DNA from: Micromonospora sp. MP36
Lineage (GTDB): Bacteria > Actinomycetota > Actinomycetes > Mycobacteriales > Micromonosporaceae
Assembly: GCF_008119785.1 (NCBI RefSeq)
Contig: NZ_VSFA01000005.1
Span: forward strand, 1 to 64,000
Direction of reading: 5' to 3'
Length of the DNA: 64,000 bases
Under the pieces are notes generated by a model that had not been told where the DNA came from, did no database searches, and worked only from the letters and a program-made list of their open reading frames with translations. Positions within the stretch are counted from its first letter, which is position 1. Each line of letters starts with the position of its first letter. Both the position numbers and the translations under genes were made by a program. Below, in pieces: positions 53,605 through 62,570 of this stretch.

Positions 53605-55185
53605 GTGCGAGTTACCGGTACGGGACATGCCAGCATGCGGATCGACACGGCCGCGGGCAGCATCCTGTGCGACCCGTGGGTCAATCCGGCCTATTTCGCC
53701 TCTTGGTTCCCTTTCCCGGACAATTCGCAGCTCGACTGGGAGTCCCTCGGTCAGGTCGACTACCTCTACGTGTCGCACCTGCACCGGGACCACTTCGACG
53801 TGAAGCACCTGCGCGACCGCATCTCGAAGGACGCGACCGTCCTGCTGCCCGAGTTCCCCACCTCCGAGATGGAGGACGAGCTGCGGGCGCTGGGCTTCAC
53901 CAAGTTCCTCAAGGCGCCGAACGAGCAGGTCGTGGAGCTGCCCGGCGGCCTGAAGATCATGATCCAGGCGCTCACCAGCCCGACCGACGGCCCGATCGGC
54001 GACTCCTCGCTCTGGGTCGAGTACGACGGGGTGCGGCTGCTCAACCAGAACGACGCCCGCCCGGCCGACCTGAGCGTCTTCGCCGAGTTGGGCCACGTGC
54101 ACGCGCACCTGCTGCAGTTCTCCGGCGCGATCTGGTACCCGATGGTCTACGAGCTGCCGCAGGCGGCGAAGACCGCGTTCGGCAAGCAGAAGCGGGACCG
54201 GCAGTTCGACCGCACCTGGCGCTACATCAACGACCTGAACGCCGACCACGTCTTCCCGATCGCCGGCCCGCCCTGCTTCCTCGACGACACGCTGTGGCAG
54301 TTCAACGACATCTTCGGCGACGAGGGCAACATCTTCCCCGACCAGTCGGTCTTCCTCGAGGAGTACGCGAAGGTCGGCGGCACCAACGGCATCGTGCTGC
54401 TGCCGGGCAGCGTCGCCGAGGTCACCACCGAGGGCGCGACCACCACCCACCCGGTGCCGGTGGCCGAGTTCTTCGCCAACAAGGTGGCCCACCTGGAGGA
54501 GATGCGGGAGCGCAAGCGCCCGATCATCGAGGCGGAGAAGCTGTCCTGGCGGCACCCCGAGGTCGACGTGCTCGGCGAGATGAAGCGCCGGATCGAGCCG
54601 CTGCTGGACGAGTCGATCTACCTGGCCAAGGGCGTCGGCGGCCCGGTCCGCTTCGACCTGGTCGGTTACGACGGGGAGAGCGTCGAATCCATCGTGGTGG
54701 ACTTCCCGGGCAAGGAGGTCCGGCCCTACGCGGACGAGAAGGTCCGCTACCGGTTCCGTACCGAGCGGGCGCTGATCGAGCACCTGCTGCACATCGGCGA
54801 GGTGGACTGGGTCAACTCGCTCTTCCTGTCCTGCCGCTTCTCGGCGGCCCGGATCGGCCAGTACAACGAGTTCGTCTACGCGTTCTTCAAGTGCCTGTCC
54901 GAGGAGCGCCTCCAGTACGCGGAGGGCTGGTACGACGAGCACGAGCGGGCCGTCGACGCGGAGGACATCACGCTGGACGGCTGGGTGGTGCAGCGGCGCT
55001 GCCCGCACCTGAAGGCGGACCTGAGCCGGTTCGGCATCGTCGACGGTGACCAGCTCACCTGCCAGCTGCACGGCTGGCGGTTCGACCTGGCCAGCGGCCG
55101 CTGCCTGACCAGCGTCGGCCACAAGATCCGCGCACACCGCGCCGACGCCGACACCCCGGCCCCCGCCGGCGAGGCGATCAGCTGA
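53605..55185 (+). CDS. MBL-fold hydrolase fused to a Rieske domain
   Basis: The protein has 526 residues from the GTG at 53605 (GAGGGGG about eight bases upstream). The metallo-beta-lactamase part carries H58-x-H60-x-D62-H63 in 'VSHLHRDHFD' and resembles UlaG-like phosphodiesterases; 'SLWVEYDGVRLLNQNDARP' supplies another ligand. The C-terminal Rieske [2Fe-2S] domain has C466-x-H468 ('CPH') and C486-x2-H489 ('CQLH'). CMP-Neu5Ac hydroxylase unites the same two folds (Rieske first), so an oxygenase-like redox reaction is conceivable. The substrate is not known. Confidence 0.85.
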   Translation: MRVTGTGHASMRIDTAAGSILCDPWVNPAYFASWFPFPDNSQLDWESLGQVDYLYVSHLHRDHFDVKHLRDRISKDATVLLPEFPTSEMEDELRALGFTKFLKAPNEQVVELPGGLKIMIQALTSPTDGPIGDSSLWVEYDGVRLLNQNDARPADLSVFAELGHVHAHLLQFSGAIWYPMVYELPQAAKTAFGKQKRDRQFDRTWRYINDLNADHVFPIAGPPCFLDDTLWQFNDIFGDEGNIFPDQSVFLEEYAKVGGTNGIVLLPGSVAEVTTEGATTTHPVPVAEFFANKVAHLEEMRERKRPIIEAEKLSWRHPEVDVLGEMKRRIEPLLDESIYLAKGVGGPVRFDLVGYDGESVESIVVDFPGKEVRPYADEKVRYRFRTERALIEHLLHIGEVDWVNSLFLSCRFSAARIGQYNEFVYAFFKCLSEERLQYAEGWYDEHERAVDAEDITLDGWVVQRRCPHLKADLSRFGIVDGDQLTCQLHGWRFDLASGRCLTSVGHKIRAHRADADTPAPAGEAIS

Positions 55186-55200
55186 CCCCCGCCTGGCGTT

Positions 55201-55227
55201 GAGCAGGGGCCTTGAAGGCCCCTGCTC
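55201..55227. terminator. Bidirectional terminator, member of the dispersed GGGGCC palindrome family
   Basis: Arms GAGCAGGGGCCTT (55201-55213) and AAGGCCCCTGCTC (55215-55227) are perfectly complementary around one base. The hairpin occupies nearly the whole 45-bp gap between two convergent genes. Confidence 0.85.
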
Positions 55228-55230
55228 ACC

Positions 55231-56829
55231 TCAGCGGCCCAGGTCGGCGAGGATGCGCTGGGCGGCGTTGTGGCCGGCCGCGCCGATCACGCTGCCGGCG
55301 GGGTGGCAGCCGGCACTGCCCGCGTACACCCCGTCGACGCCGGTGGCGTACGGCATCCGGTCGGTGAACGAGACGGTGTTGTCGACGTGGTGGATGTGAC
55401 CGCCGGTGATGCCGAAGTGCGCCTCGATGCCGGGCGGGGGCAGCGGCACCGCGTCGGCGATCAGGTCGCCGGTGCCGGGCGCGTACCGCTCGCAGACCGC
55501 CACCAGCTTGTCGACGTAACCGGGCAGCGCCTCGTCCCAGGTGGTGCCGGCCAGCTCGTACGGGACCGACTGCACGAACAGGGCCGAGGAGTGGTGCCCG
55601 GCGTCGTCGGCCAGCGACGGGTCGACCGTGGTGTGCAGGTACCACTCGATGGTCGGCTCCTCCGGCAGCCGCCCGGCCTGCACGTCCGCCCACATGGCGC
55701 GCAGCGCGGCCATCGGCGACTCGCCGCCCTGGCCGACCAGCGATGCCGAGCCGGGGAGTAGGTGGATGGTGGAGCCGAACGGGTTGGGCGCGTCGGTCGG
55801 CAGGCAGGAGAACCGGGGCAGGCCGCGCAGTGCCAGGTTGAGCTTGAGCGTGGTGCCGGGACGGCGGACCGCCGCCATCCGCGCGGCCAGCGGCGCCGGG
55901 AGCGCGCCGTCGGGCAGCAGCTGAATCAACCGGTACGGGTCGCAGGCCCCGAGCACCACCGCGGCGGTCACCTCCCGCCCGTCGGCGAGGACCACACCGG
56001 ACGCCGCGCCGCCGGCCAGCGTGATCCCGGTGACCGGCGTACCGGTCCGGATGCGGGCCCCGGCGGCGCGGGCGGCCTCGGCGAAGGTCCGGGAGACGGT
56101 GCCCATGCCGCCCTGGGCGATCATCCAGGTGCCACCCGACCCGGGCAGCCGGCACATGTTGTGCACCAGGAAGTTGTGCCCGGTGCCGGGGTCGTCCGGG
56201 CCGGCGTTGAGGCCGGAGAGGCCGTCGGTGACCGCGTACATGCTGACCAGCAGCTCGGAGTGGAAGTCGAAGCGGGCCAGGTAGTCGGCGACCGAGCCGC
56301 GGACCAGGTCGACGAAGGCCTGCCGCAGGGCTGGTCGGACGTACCGCTCGGCGGTCTCCTCCACGGGTAGCGGCTCGGTCAGCCAGGCCGGCGCCAGGTC
56401 CTCGCGGAGCTGGGCCAGCTCGGCCTGGAGCGCGTCGTCGGCGGCCGCGTCGGCGGGGGAGAACATCTCCGCGAGCTGCCGCCGGCTCGCCGCGGCGTCG
56501 CTGCCGAAGAGGAGGTACGGCGCGCCGAGCCCGCCCGGGGTGGGCAGGAAGTAGTGCGGGTCGCGGCGCAGCACCGGGATGCTGACGTCGAGCGTGGCGA
56601 GCAGCTCCGGCGGCATCAACCCGAGCAGGTACGAGCCGGTGGAGTGGCGCAGGCCGGGCACCTTGGGGAACGGGCTCTCCGTCCGGGTGGCCCCGCCGAT
56701 CACCTCGGCCGCCTCCAGGACCAGCACGTCGAGGCCGGCGCGGGCCAGCAGGATGGCCGAGACCAGACCGTTGTGGCCGGAGCCGACCACGACGACGTCG
56801 GCGCGGGACGGCAGCTCACTCTCGCTCAT
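55231..56829 (-). CDS. FAD-dependent oxidoreductase, phytoene desaturase/PYROXD2-like
   Basis: The protein has 532 residues. The FAD beta-alpha-beta motif is 'VVVVGSGHNGLVSAILLARAG' in part, with 'LEAAEVIGGATRTE' as the second strand. The C-terminal FAD block includes 'FTDRMPYATGVDGVYAGSAGCHPAGSVIGAAGHNAA' in part. The family includes phytoene desaturase-like amine oxidases and PYROXD2. No carotenoid genes are nearby, so its substrate is open. The ATG at 56829 overlaps the stop of a 27-codon micro-ORF as ATGA; a TetR gene lies just upstream in the same direction. Confidence 0.9.
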   Translation of the reverse strand: MSESELPSRADVVVVGSGHNGLVSAILLARAGLDVLVLEAAEVIGGATRTESPFPKVPGLRHSTGSYLLGLMPPELLATLDVSIPVLRRDPHYFLPTPGGLGAPYLLFGSDAAASRRQLAEMFSPADAAADDALQAELAQLREDLAPAWLTEPLPVEETAERYVRPALRQAFVDLVRGSVADYLARFDFHSELLVSMYAVTDGLSGLNAGPDDPGTGHNFLVHNMCRLPGSGGTWMIAQGGMGTVSRTFAEAARAAGARIRTGTPVTGITLAGGAASGVVLADGREVTAAVVLGACDPYRLIQLLPDGALPAPLAARMAAVRRPGTTLKLNLALRGLPRFSCLPTDAPNPFGSTIHLLPGSASLVGQGGESPMAALRAMWADVQAGRLPEEPTIEWYLHTTVDPSLADDAGHHSSALFVQSVPYELAGTTWDEALPGYVDKLVAVCERYAPGTGDLIADAVPLPPPGIEAHFGITGGHIHHVDNTVSFTDRMPYATGVDGVYAGSAGCHPAGSVIGAAGHNAAQRILADLGR

Positions 56830-56909
56830 GCGGCCGCCTCGCTCCGCTCGGTGGCCGCATGAGGCTCCACGGCACTGCGCCAGATGATTCGCTCGATGCG
56901 CTCGCTCAT
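56826..56909 (-). CDS. 27-codon micro-ORF coupled to the oxidoreductase gene
   Basis: From the ATG at 56909 the frame begins MSERIERIIWRSAVEP and ends RSEAAA before TGA (56826-56828), overlapping the oxidoreductase start as ATGA. It begins 11 bases after the TetR stop. Length and opening residues match the micro-ORF at 10396-10479. Confidence 0.5.
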   Translation of the reverse strand: MSERIERIIWRSAVEPHAATERSEAAA

Positions 56910-56920
56910 GCTCGGGCAGC

Positions 56921-57658
56921 CTAGTGGCGCGCGCCTCCCTCGGGGAGGGCGTCGCCGGGTTCGGCCGGGCGGAACTGGCGGAGCTGGCTGATCAACTCGG
57001 TCTCGAAGAGCGCCTCCGGCTCGTCGACCGCCCAGCCGAGGTGGCCGAAGACCTCCATGGCGACCAGGCCGTAGAGCCGGGTCCAGGCGGACAGGAAGGC
57101 GTACGCGACGTCGATCGGCAGCGGGCCGTGGTTGGCCGCCAGCGGGGCGAGGTGCCCGCCGAGCCGTTCCTGGAGCAGCTCCGCCGGTGGGGTGGGCAGC
57201 GGCCGGCCCCGGGTGAGTTCCACGAACGGGGTGAGGAAGACCGCGCCGAGGCGCGCCCCGGGGTGGTCCGGGTCGCCGCACCCGTCGGCGAACTCGATCA
57301 TCCCGGGGACCGGGTTGCCGAAGATCAGGGTGAACTCGGCGGGGTGCCCCACGGCCCAGCGCCGCAGGGCTCGGCACATCTCGAGGAGCTGCCCGGCCGG
57401 GTCGGGACCGGACCTGTCCCGGGCCGCCTCGACCTCCTGGCGCAGCTCGTCGTACAGGTCACCGGCGAGCCCGACGACCAGCGCTTCGAGGCTGGGGAAG
57501 TACCGGTAGATCGCCGGGGCGGTCATGCCCATGTCCCGGGCGATCGCCCGCAGCGAGACCGCCTCGATCCCGCCGGTCACCAGCAGTCGCCGTGCCCCGT
57601 CCTTGATCTCGGACAGGGTCGCCGTACGCAGGCGTTCCCGCCGGGTGGGTGCGGTCAT
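56921..57658 (-). CDS. TetR-family transcriptional regulator
   Basis: The protein has 245 residues. The N-terminal helix-turn-helix is 'ARRLLVTGGIEAVSLRAIARDMGMTAPAIYRYFPSLEALV' in part. The C-terminal TetR_C domain is rich in Leu/Ala, for ligand binding. A perfect 10-bp inverted repeat lies between it and the divergent MMPL transporter gene. This is the classical arrangement of a repressor controlling itself and an efflux gene. The C-terminal tail is short and acidic. Confidence 0.92.
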   Translation of the reverse strand: MTAPTRRERLRTATLSEIKDGARRLLVTGGIEAVSLRAIARDMGMTAPAIYRYFPSLEALVVGLAGDLYDELRQEVEAARDRSGPDPAGQLLEMCRALRRWAVGHPAEFTLIFGNPVPGMIEFADGCGDPDHPGARLGAVFLTPFVELTRGRPLPTPPAELLQERLGGHLAPLAANHGPLPIDVAYAFLSAWTRLYGLVAMEVFGHLGWAVDEPEALFETELISQLRQFRPAEPGDALPEGGARH

Positions 57659-57681
57659 CCGTCAGCCCCCTTGACCGGAGC

Positions 57682-57710
57682 GAACGCCGTTGACATAGTA
57701 AACGGCGTTC
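57682..57710. promoter_or_regulatory. TetR operator overlapping the MMPL promoter
   Basis: GAACGCCGTT (57682-57691), a 9-base spacer and AACGGCGTTC (57701-57710) form a perfect palindrome between divergent tetR and mmpL genes. It covers TTGACA (57690-57695), which with TCAAAT (57713-57718, 17-bp spacing) makes a plausible promoter for the transporter. A bound TetR would block it. Confidence 0.75.
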
Positions 57711-57768
57711 ACTCAAATGATGCGTGCTTACCGGATACGACCTTAACGGTTTGGTGAGGGGGAAGGCG

Positions 57769-59949
57769 ATGTTCGCCTGGTGGGGGCGGGTGGTCGTACG
57801 CGCTCGGTGGGCGGTGCTGACCGCCGCCGCGGCGCTCGTGGTGGTCGGCGCCACCTGGGGCGCCGGGGTTTTCGGCGAGCTGACCGGGGGCGGTTTCGAG
57901 GACCCGGCCAGCGAGACCAGCCGGACCGCCGCGCGGATCACCAGCGAACTGGGCCGGCAGGGCGCCGACGTGATCGTGCTCTGGTCCAGCGACACGGCCA
58001 CGGTCGACCAGCCGGCCTTCCGCGACCCGGTCAACGCCACGGTGGCCGGGTTGCGCGGGCGGCCCGAGGTGACCAGCGTGACCACCTGGTACGACAGCCC
58101 CGCCCCGGCGCTGGTCGCCACCGACCGGCGGGCCACCTACGCCCTCATCCGGCTCACCGGGGCGGACGACGACGCGCGGGCCGGGCAGTTCGAGGCGCTG
58201 CGCTCCGCACTGGACGCACCCGGGCTGCGTACCGAGGTCGGCGGCGCGGTCGCCTTCCAGCACTACGCCAACACGCAGACCACCGAGGACATCACCCGCG
58301 CCGAGACGCTCTCCATGCCGGTGCTGCTGGTGCTCCTCGTGCTGATCTTCGGCGGACTGGTCGCCGCCACCACCCCGCTGCTCATCGGCGGGCTGGCCAT
58401 CCTGGGCGCCTTCGTCGCGGTACGCCTGGTCAACCTGTTCACCGACGTGTCGATCTTCGCCATCAACATCATCACGCTGATCGGTCTCGGCATGGCCGTC
58501 GACTACGCCCTCTTCGTGGTCAGCCGGTTCCGCGAGGAACTCGCCGCCGGGCACGACACCGGCGAGGCGATCCGCCGCACCATGGCCACCGCCGGCCGGA
58601 CGGTGCTGGTCTCCGGGCTCACCGTCGCCCTGGCCCTGGCCAGCCTGCTGATCTTCCCGCAGGCCTTCCTCCGCTCGATGGGGCTCGGTGGCGTGGCCGC
58701 CGTCCTGGTCGCCATGCTGGCCGCGTTGACCGTGCTGCCGGCCCTGCTCGCGGTGCTCGGGCGCCGGATCGACGCGGTGCGCGTACCCCGGCCGAGGTGG
58801 CGTGGGGCGCGGCGCGCCGGGCCGGCGGAGGCCGGCGCGGGCGGCGCCTGGGCCCGGATCGCGCGGAGCGTGATGCGCCGCCCGGTGCGCTACCTGGTCG
58901 GGGTCGCGGTGGTGCTCGCCGTGCTGGCCACGCCGTTCCTGCGGATCACCTTCGGCGGCTTCGACGAGCGGGTGCTGCCGGCGGACGCCGCGCCCCGGGT
59001 GGTCTCCGAACGGATCGCCGCCGAGTTCCCCGGCGGCCAGGTCGCGCCGATCGACGTGCTGGTCTCCGGGGCGCCGGCCCAGGCGGCGCGCGGCTTCGCC
59101 GACCGGATCGCGGCGGTGCCCGGGGTGACCGGGGTGCAGGTCGCCGCCCAGCGGGGGCAGAGCACGCTGCTCTCGGTGAGCTACCCCGGTGAGCCGACCG
59201 GCGACACCGCCCAGCGGGTAGTCCGCGACCTGCGCGACCTGCCCGGCCCGGCCGGGGCCGAGGTGCTGGTCGGCGGGCGGCCCGGCGCCGACCGGGACCT
59301 GCTGGACAGCCTCGGCGACCGGCTGCCCTGGATGGCGCTGCTGATGGCCGCCGCCACGCTGGTGCTGCTCTTCCTCGCCTTCGGCTCGGTGGTGCTGCCG
59401 GTCAAGGCGGTGCTGATGAACCTGCTCTCGATCGGCGCGTCGTTCGGCGTGGTGGTCTGGATCTTCCAGGACGGCCACCTGGCCGACCTGCTCGGCTTCA
59501 CCCCGACCGGCTTCATCGAGCCGAGCAACCCGATCCTCATGCTCGCGGTGCTCTTCGGGCTGGCCACCGACTACGAGGTGTTCCTGCTCTCCCGCGTGCG
59601 GGAGGAGTGGGACCGCACGGGCGACAACACGACCGCGGTGGCCGGCGGCCTCCAGCGCACCGGGCGGATCATCACCGCCGCCGCGCTGCTGCTGATCATC
59701 GTGGTGGCCGGCTTCACCACCGGCGGCATGTCGTACATCAAGCTGATCGGGGTCGGCATGATCGTCGCGATCGTGGTCGACGCGACCCTGGTCCGGGCCC
59801 TGCTGGTGCCGGCCACCATGCGTCTGCTCGGCCGCTGGAACTGGTGGGCGCCCGGCCCGCTGGCCCGGATCCACCGCCGCTACGGCATCCACGAGGCGGC
59901 GGAGCCCGTCCCGGTCCTCGCCGGCGCGCATTACGATGCCTCGGCATGA
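57769..59949 (+). CDS. MMPL/RND-family transporter
   Basis: The protein has 726 residues. The ATG at 57769 has GAGGGGGAAGG upstream; an in-frame GTG at 57724 would add 15 residues. Two MMPL domains, each with five or six helices around a periplasmic loop, are present: 'MPVLLVLLVLIFGGLVAATTPLLIGG' in part, 'DYALFVVSRFREEL' and, in the second half, 'MLAVLFGLATDYEVFLLSRVREEWDRTG' in part, the conserved D-Y motifs of proton relay. MMPL proteins export lipids or drugs. It is probably repressed by the divergent TetR. The GNAT gene overlaps its stop (ATGA). Confidence 0.93.
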   Translation: MFAWWGRVVVRARWAVLTAAAALVVVGATWGAGVFGELTGGGFEDPASETSRTAARITSELGRQGADVIVLWSSDTATVDQPAFRDPVNATVAGLRGRPEVTSVTTWYDSPAPALVATDRRATYALIRLTGADDDARAGQFEALRSALDAPGLRTEVGGAVAFQHYANTQTTEDITRAETLSMPVLLVLLVLIFGGLVAATTPLLIGGLAILGAFVAVRLVNLFTDVSIFAINIITLIGLGMAVDYALFVVSRFREELAAGHDTGEAIRRTMATAGRTVLVSGLTVALALASLLIFPQAFLRSMGLGGVAAVLVAMLAALTVLPALLAVLGRRIDAVRVPRPRWRGARRAGPAEAGAGGAWARIARSVMRRPVRYLVGVAVVLAVLATPFLRITFGGFDERVLPADAAPRVVSERIAAEFPGGQVAPIDVLVSGAPAQAARGFADRIAAVPGVTGVQVAAQRGQSTLLSVSYPGEPTGDTAQRVVRDLRDLPGPAGAEVLVGGRPGADRDLLDSLGDRLPWMALLMAAATLVLLFLAFGSVVLPVKAVLMNLLSIGASFGVVVWIFQDGHLADLLGFTPTGFIEPSNPILMLAVLFGLATDYEVFLLSRVREEWDRTGDNTTAVAGGLQRTGRIITAAALLLIIVVAGFTTGGMSYIKLIGVGMIVAIVVDATLVRALLVPATMRLLGRWNWWAPGPLARIHRRYGIHEAAEPVPVLAGAHYDASA

Positions 59950-60644
59950 TGATCGCCTCGACCGACCGGCTGGTGGTCCGCGACTGGACCGACGCGCCCG
60001 ACGACCTGGCCCGGATCTACGACATCTACTCGCGGGACGAGGTGATGCGCTGGCTGGGCGGGGGCAAGGGGCGGATGACCGACCCGGCCGAGGCGGCGGA
60101 GCGGGTACGCGGCTGGCGGGAGCGCTACGACGAGTACGCGGGCCGGTGGGGGATTTGGGCGATCGAGCCGCGCGAGGCCGGCCGGGCGGCCGGTAGCGTC
60201 CTGTTGAAACCGCTGCCCGGGCGGGACGGGGTCACGCCGACCGACGACATCGAGGTGGGCTGGCACCTGCACCCCGACTCGCAGGGCTACGGCTACGCCA
60301 CCGAGGCGGCCCGGGTCGTGCTGGACCGGGAGTTCGCCACCGGCACCCGGCAGGTCTACGCGGTGGTGATGGCGGGCAACGAACCGTCGATGGCGGTGGC
60401 CCGCCGGCTCGGCATGACCTACCTCGGCGTCCGCACCGACTGGTACGGCGGCGTCGACCTGGAGACCTTCGTCCTCGCCGGCCGGACTGAGCGGCTTCTC
60501 GCGCAGGCTGCGTCACATGTCGCGCCAACTTCAGTACGCCCGCCGGTGCCCTGGGAACTGCTGGCGCACAGGCTGTGCGATCCGGCCGGGTGCGGGGCGG
60601 CGCGACTAGGGTGGTGGGTAGCACGATGTCCGCTGAGGGGGTGA
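59946..60644 (+). CDS. GNAT-family N-acetyltransferase
   Basis: The protein has 232 residues. The ATG at 59946 overlaps the MMPL stop. RimJ-type GNAT sequence: 'TDRLVVRDWTD', acetyl-CoA-binding 'LHPDSQGYGYATEAARVVL' and 'GNEPSMAVARRLGMTYLG'. The fold is complete near residue 180 ('LETFVLAG'). The last 50 residues (Pro/Cys/Arg-rich) run into the region before the next gene and show no family resemblance, so the native stop may have been lost. The substrate is unknown. Confidence 0.85.
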   Translation: MMIASTDRLVVRDWTDAPDDLARIYDIYSRDEVMRWLGGGKGRMTDPAEAAERVRGWRERYDEYAGRWGIWAIEPREAGRAAGSVLLKPLPGRDGVTPTDDIEVGWHLHPDSQGYGYATEAARVVLDREFATGTRQVYAVVMAGNEPSMAVARRLGMTYLGVRTDWYGGVDLETFVLAGRTERLLAQAASHVAPTSVRPPVPWELLAHRLCDPAGCGAARLGWWVARCPLRG

Positions 60645-60649
60645 GTCCG

Positions 60650-61315
60650 ATGGCCCAGGCCGCTTTCGCGTCGGAGCCGGCGCCGCAGCACGGGGAGCCG
60701 TCGTTCGACGTGCTGCGCTGGCACGACGAGCCGTGGACCGCCCAACTCGCTCTTGAGCTGTTGCCGGAGACCAACGGCCCCAAGGTCGAGGTCCTGAGCG
60801 GAAGCGTGATCGTGACACCACATGCGGGAATCGACCACCAGTCGGTCGAGCGTGAACTGCCCTACCTGCTGCACCGGGCCGCCCGCAGGGCCGGGCTGTG
60901 GGTCTATCCGGAGATCAACCTGGTCTCGGGCAAGGACCTCTTCATCCCGGACATCGCGGTGCTCCGGTCCTCCGGCGGTGGCCGGTCCGCCGTCGACATC
61001 CGGCAGGCGGTGCTGCTCGGTGAGATCGTGTCGCCGGGCAACCGGTGCAAGGACGTGATCGACCGGCCCCGCGAGTACGCCGCCGCCGGCGTCCCCTTCT
61101 TCCTCCGGGTCGACCTGCGTAACCGGGTCCCCGCGATGGCGCTTTATGAGCTGGCGGAGGGGGAGTACCGCCCGCTCGCCGCCGCCGCGGCCGGTAGCAC
61201 CTTCGTCATGAAGCAGCCGTTCGAGTTCTCGGTCGATCCGGCCGATCTCCTCGACGAGGAGTCCCCGATCGAGGACGAGGAGTCCCCGGTCGAGGGACCG
61301 GACGACGCAAACTGA
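60650..61315 (+). CDS. Uma2-family (DUF820) endonuclease-like protein
   Basis: The ATG at 60650, with GAGGGGG about nine bases upstream, gives 221 residues; an in-frame ATG at 60626 is possible. The nuclease-like core is visible: '[15 protein letters not shown]' (E), '[13 protein letters not shown]', '[10 protein letters not shown]' (PD), '[18 protein letters not shown]' (E-x-V/I and K) and '[13 protein letters not shown]'. This is the PD-(D/E)xK-type fold of Uma2. The tail after about 190 contains '[13 protein letters not shown]', two copies of an acidic motif. It is an intact relative of the broken gene at 26456. Confidence 0.85.
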   Translation: MAQAAFASEPAPQHGEPSFDVLRWHDEPWTAQLALELLPETNGPKVEVLSGSVIVTPHAGIDHQSVERELPYLLHRAARRAGLWVYPEINLVSGKDLFIPDIAVLRSSGGGRSAVDIRQAVLLGEIVSPGNRCKDVIDRPREYAAAGVPFFLRVDLRNRVPAMALYELAEGEYRPLAAAAAGSTFVMKQPFEFSVDPADLLDEESPIEDEESPVEGPDDAN

Positions 61316-61358
61316 GGCTCCCAGCCGACGCTCAGCGGCGCTGGGGAAGAATGGGCGG

Positions 61359-62570
61359 GTGAGTTCTCCCCGCGACCTTGTTCTGCTCGGCTCGACCGGC
61401 TCGATCGGTACCCAGGCCATCGACATCGTCCGGCGCAACCCGGACCGGTTCCGGGTGGTCGCACTCGGCGCCGGTGGCGGCAACGTGGATCTGCTCGCCG
61501 CGCAGGCTCTGGAGTTGGGCGTCGAGGTGGTCGGCGTGGCGAAGGCGTCCGCCGCCCAGGATCTCCAGCTCGCCTTCTACACCGAGGCCAGCCGGCGCGG
61601 CTGGGCCACCGGCGACTTCAAGCTGCCCAAGATCGTGGCCGGCCCGGACGCGATGACCGAGCTGGCCGGGTGGCCCTGCGACGTGGTGCTCAACGGGGTG
61701 GTCGGCTCGCTCGGGCTCGCGCCGACCCTGGCCGCGCTGCGCGCCGGGCGTACCCTCGCGCTGGCCAACAAGGAGTCGCTGGTGGCCGGCGGCCCGCTGG
61801 TGAAGGCCGCGGTGCGACGGCCGGGGCAGATCGTCCCGGTGGACTCGGAGCACTCGGCCCTGGCGCAGTGCCTGCGCGGCGGCACCCGAGGGGAGGTACG
61901 CCGGCTCGTGGTGACCGCCAGCGGCGGGCCGTTCCGGGGCCGGCGGCGGGACGAGCTGACCGAGGTCACGCCGGAGCAGGCCCTGGCCCACCCGACCTGG
62001 AACATGGGCCCGGTCGTCACGATCAACTCCGCCACCATGGTCAACAAGGCCCTGGAGGTGATCGAGGCGCACGAGCTGTTCGACGTGCCGTACGCCGACA
62101 TCGAGGTGATGGTGCACCCGCAGTCGGTGATCCACTCGATGGTCGAGTTCACCGACGGTTCCACCCTCGCCCAGGCCAGCCCGCCGGACATGCGGCTGCC
62201 CATCGCGCTCGGCCTGGGCTGGCCGGACCGGGTGCCGGGCGCCGCCGCCGCGGTCGACTGGACCAGGGCGCACAGCTGGGAGTTCTTCCCGCTCGACGAC
62301 GCCGCCTTCCCGGCGGTCGCCCTGGCCAAGGCGGCCGGGCAGGCCGGGCGCTGCCGGCCGGCGATCTACAACGCGGCGAACGAGGAGTGTGTGGCGGCGT
62401 TCGTCGCCGGGCGGCTGCCGTTTCTCGGCATCGTCGACACCCTCCAGCGTGTGCTGGAGGACGCTCCCGATTTCGCCGAACCAGGTACCGTCGAGGACGT
62501 GCTCGCCGCCGAGTCGTGGGCACGGGGGTACGCCCAGGAGATCATCTTCGGGTCGGTGGAAGGAGCTTGA
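61359..62570 (+). CDS. dxr: 1-deoxy-D-xylulose-5-phosphate reductoisomerase
   Basis: DXR makes MEP, the committed step of the non-mevalonate isoprenoid pathway. The protein has 403 residues from the GTG at 61359. The NADPH site '[14 protein letters not shown]' is at residues 10-23. '[10 protein letters not shown]', catalytic 'VDSEHSAL', 'TASGGPFRG', '[21 protein letters not shown]' in part and '[12 protein letters not shown]' complete the active site. Its stop overlaps the rseP start by one base. The ispG gene follows, so two MEP enzymes flank the protease, a conserved actinobacterial arrangement. Confidence 0.97.
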   Translation: MSSPRDLVLLGSTGSIGTQAIDIVRRNPDRFRVVALGAGGGNVDLLAAQALELGVEVVGVAKASAAQDLQLAFYTEASRRGWATGDFKLPKIVAGPDAMTELAGWPCDVVLNGVVGSLGLAPTLAALRAGRTLALANKESLVAGGPLVKAAVRRPGQIVPVDSEHSALAQCLRGGTRGEVRRLVVTASGGPFRGRRRDELTEVTPEQALAHPTWNMGPVVTINSATMVNKALEVIEAHELFDVPYADIEVMVHPQSVIHSMVEFTDGSTLAQASPPDMRLPIALGLGWPDRVPGAAAAVDWTRAHSWEFFPLDDAAFPAVALAKAAGQAGRCRPAIYNAANEECVAAFVAGRLPFLGIVDTLQRVLEDAPDFAEPGTVEDVLAAESWARGYAQEIIFGSVEGA

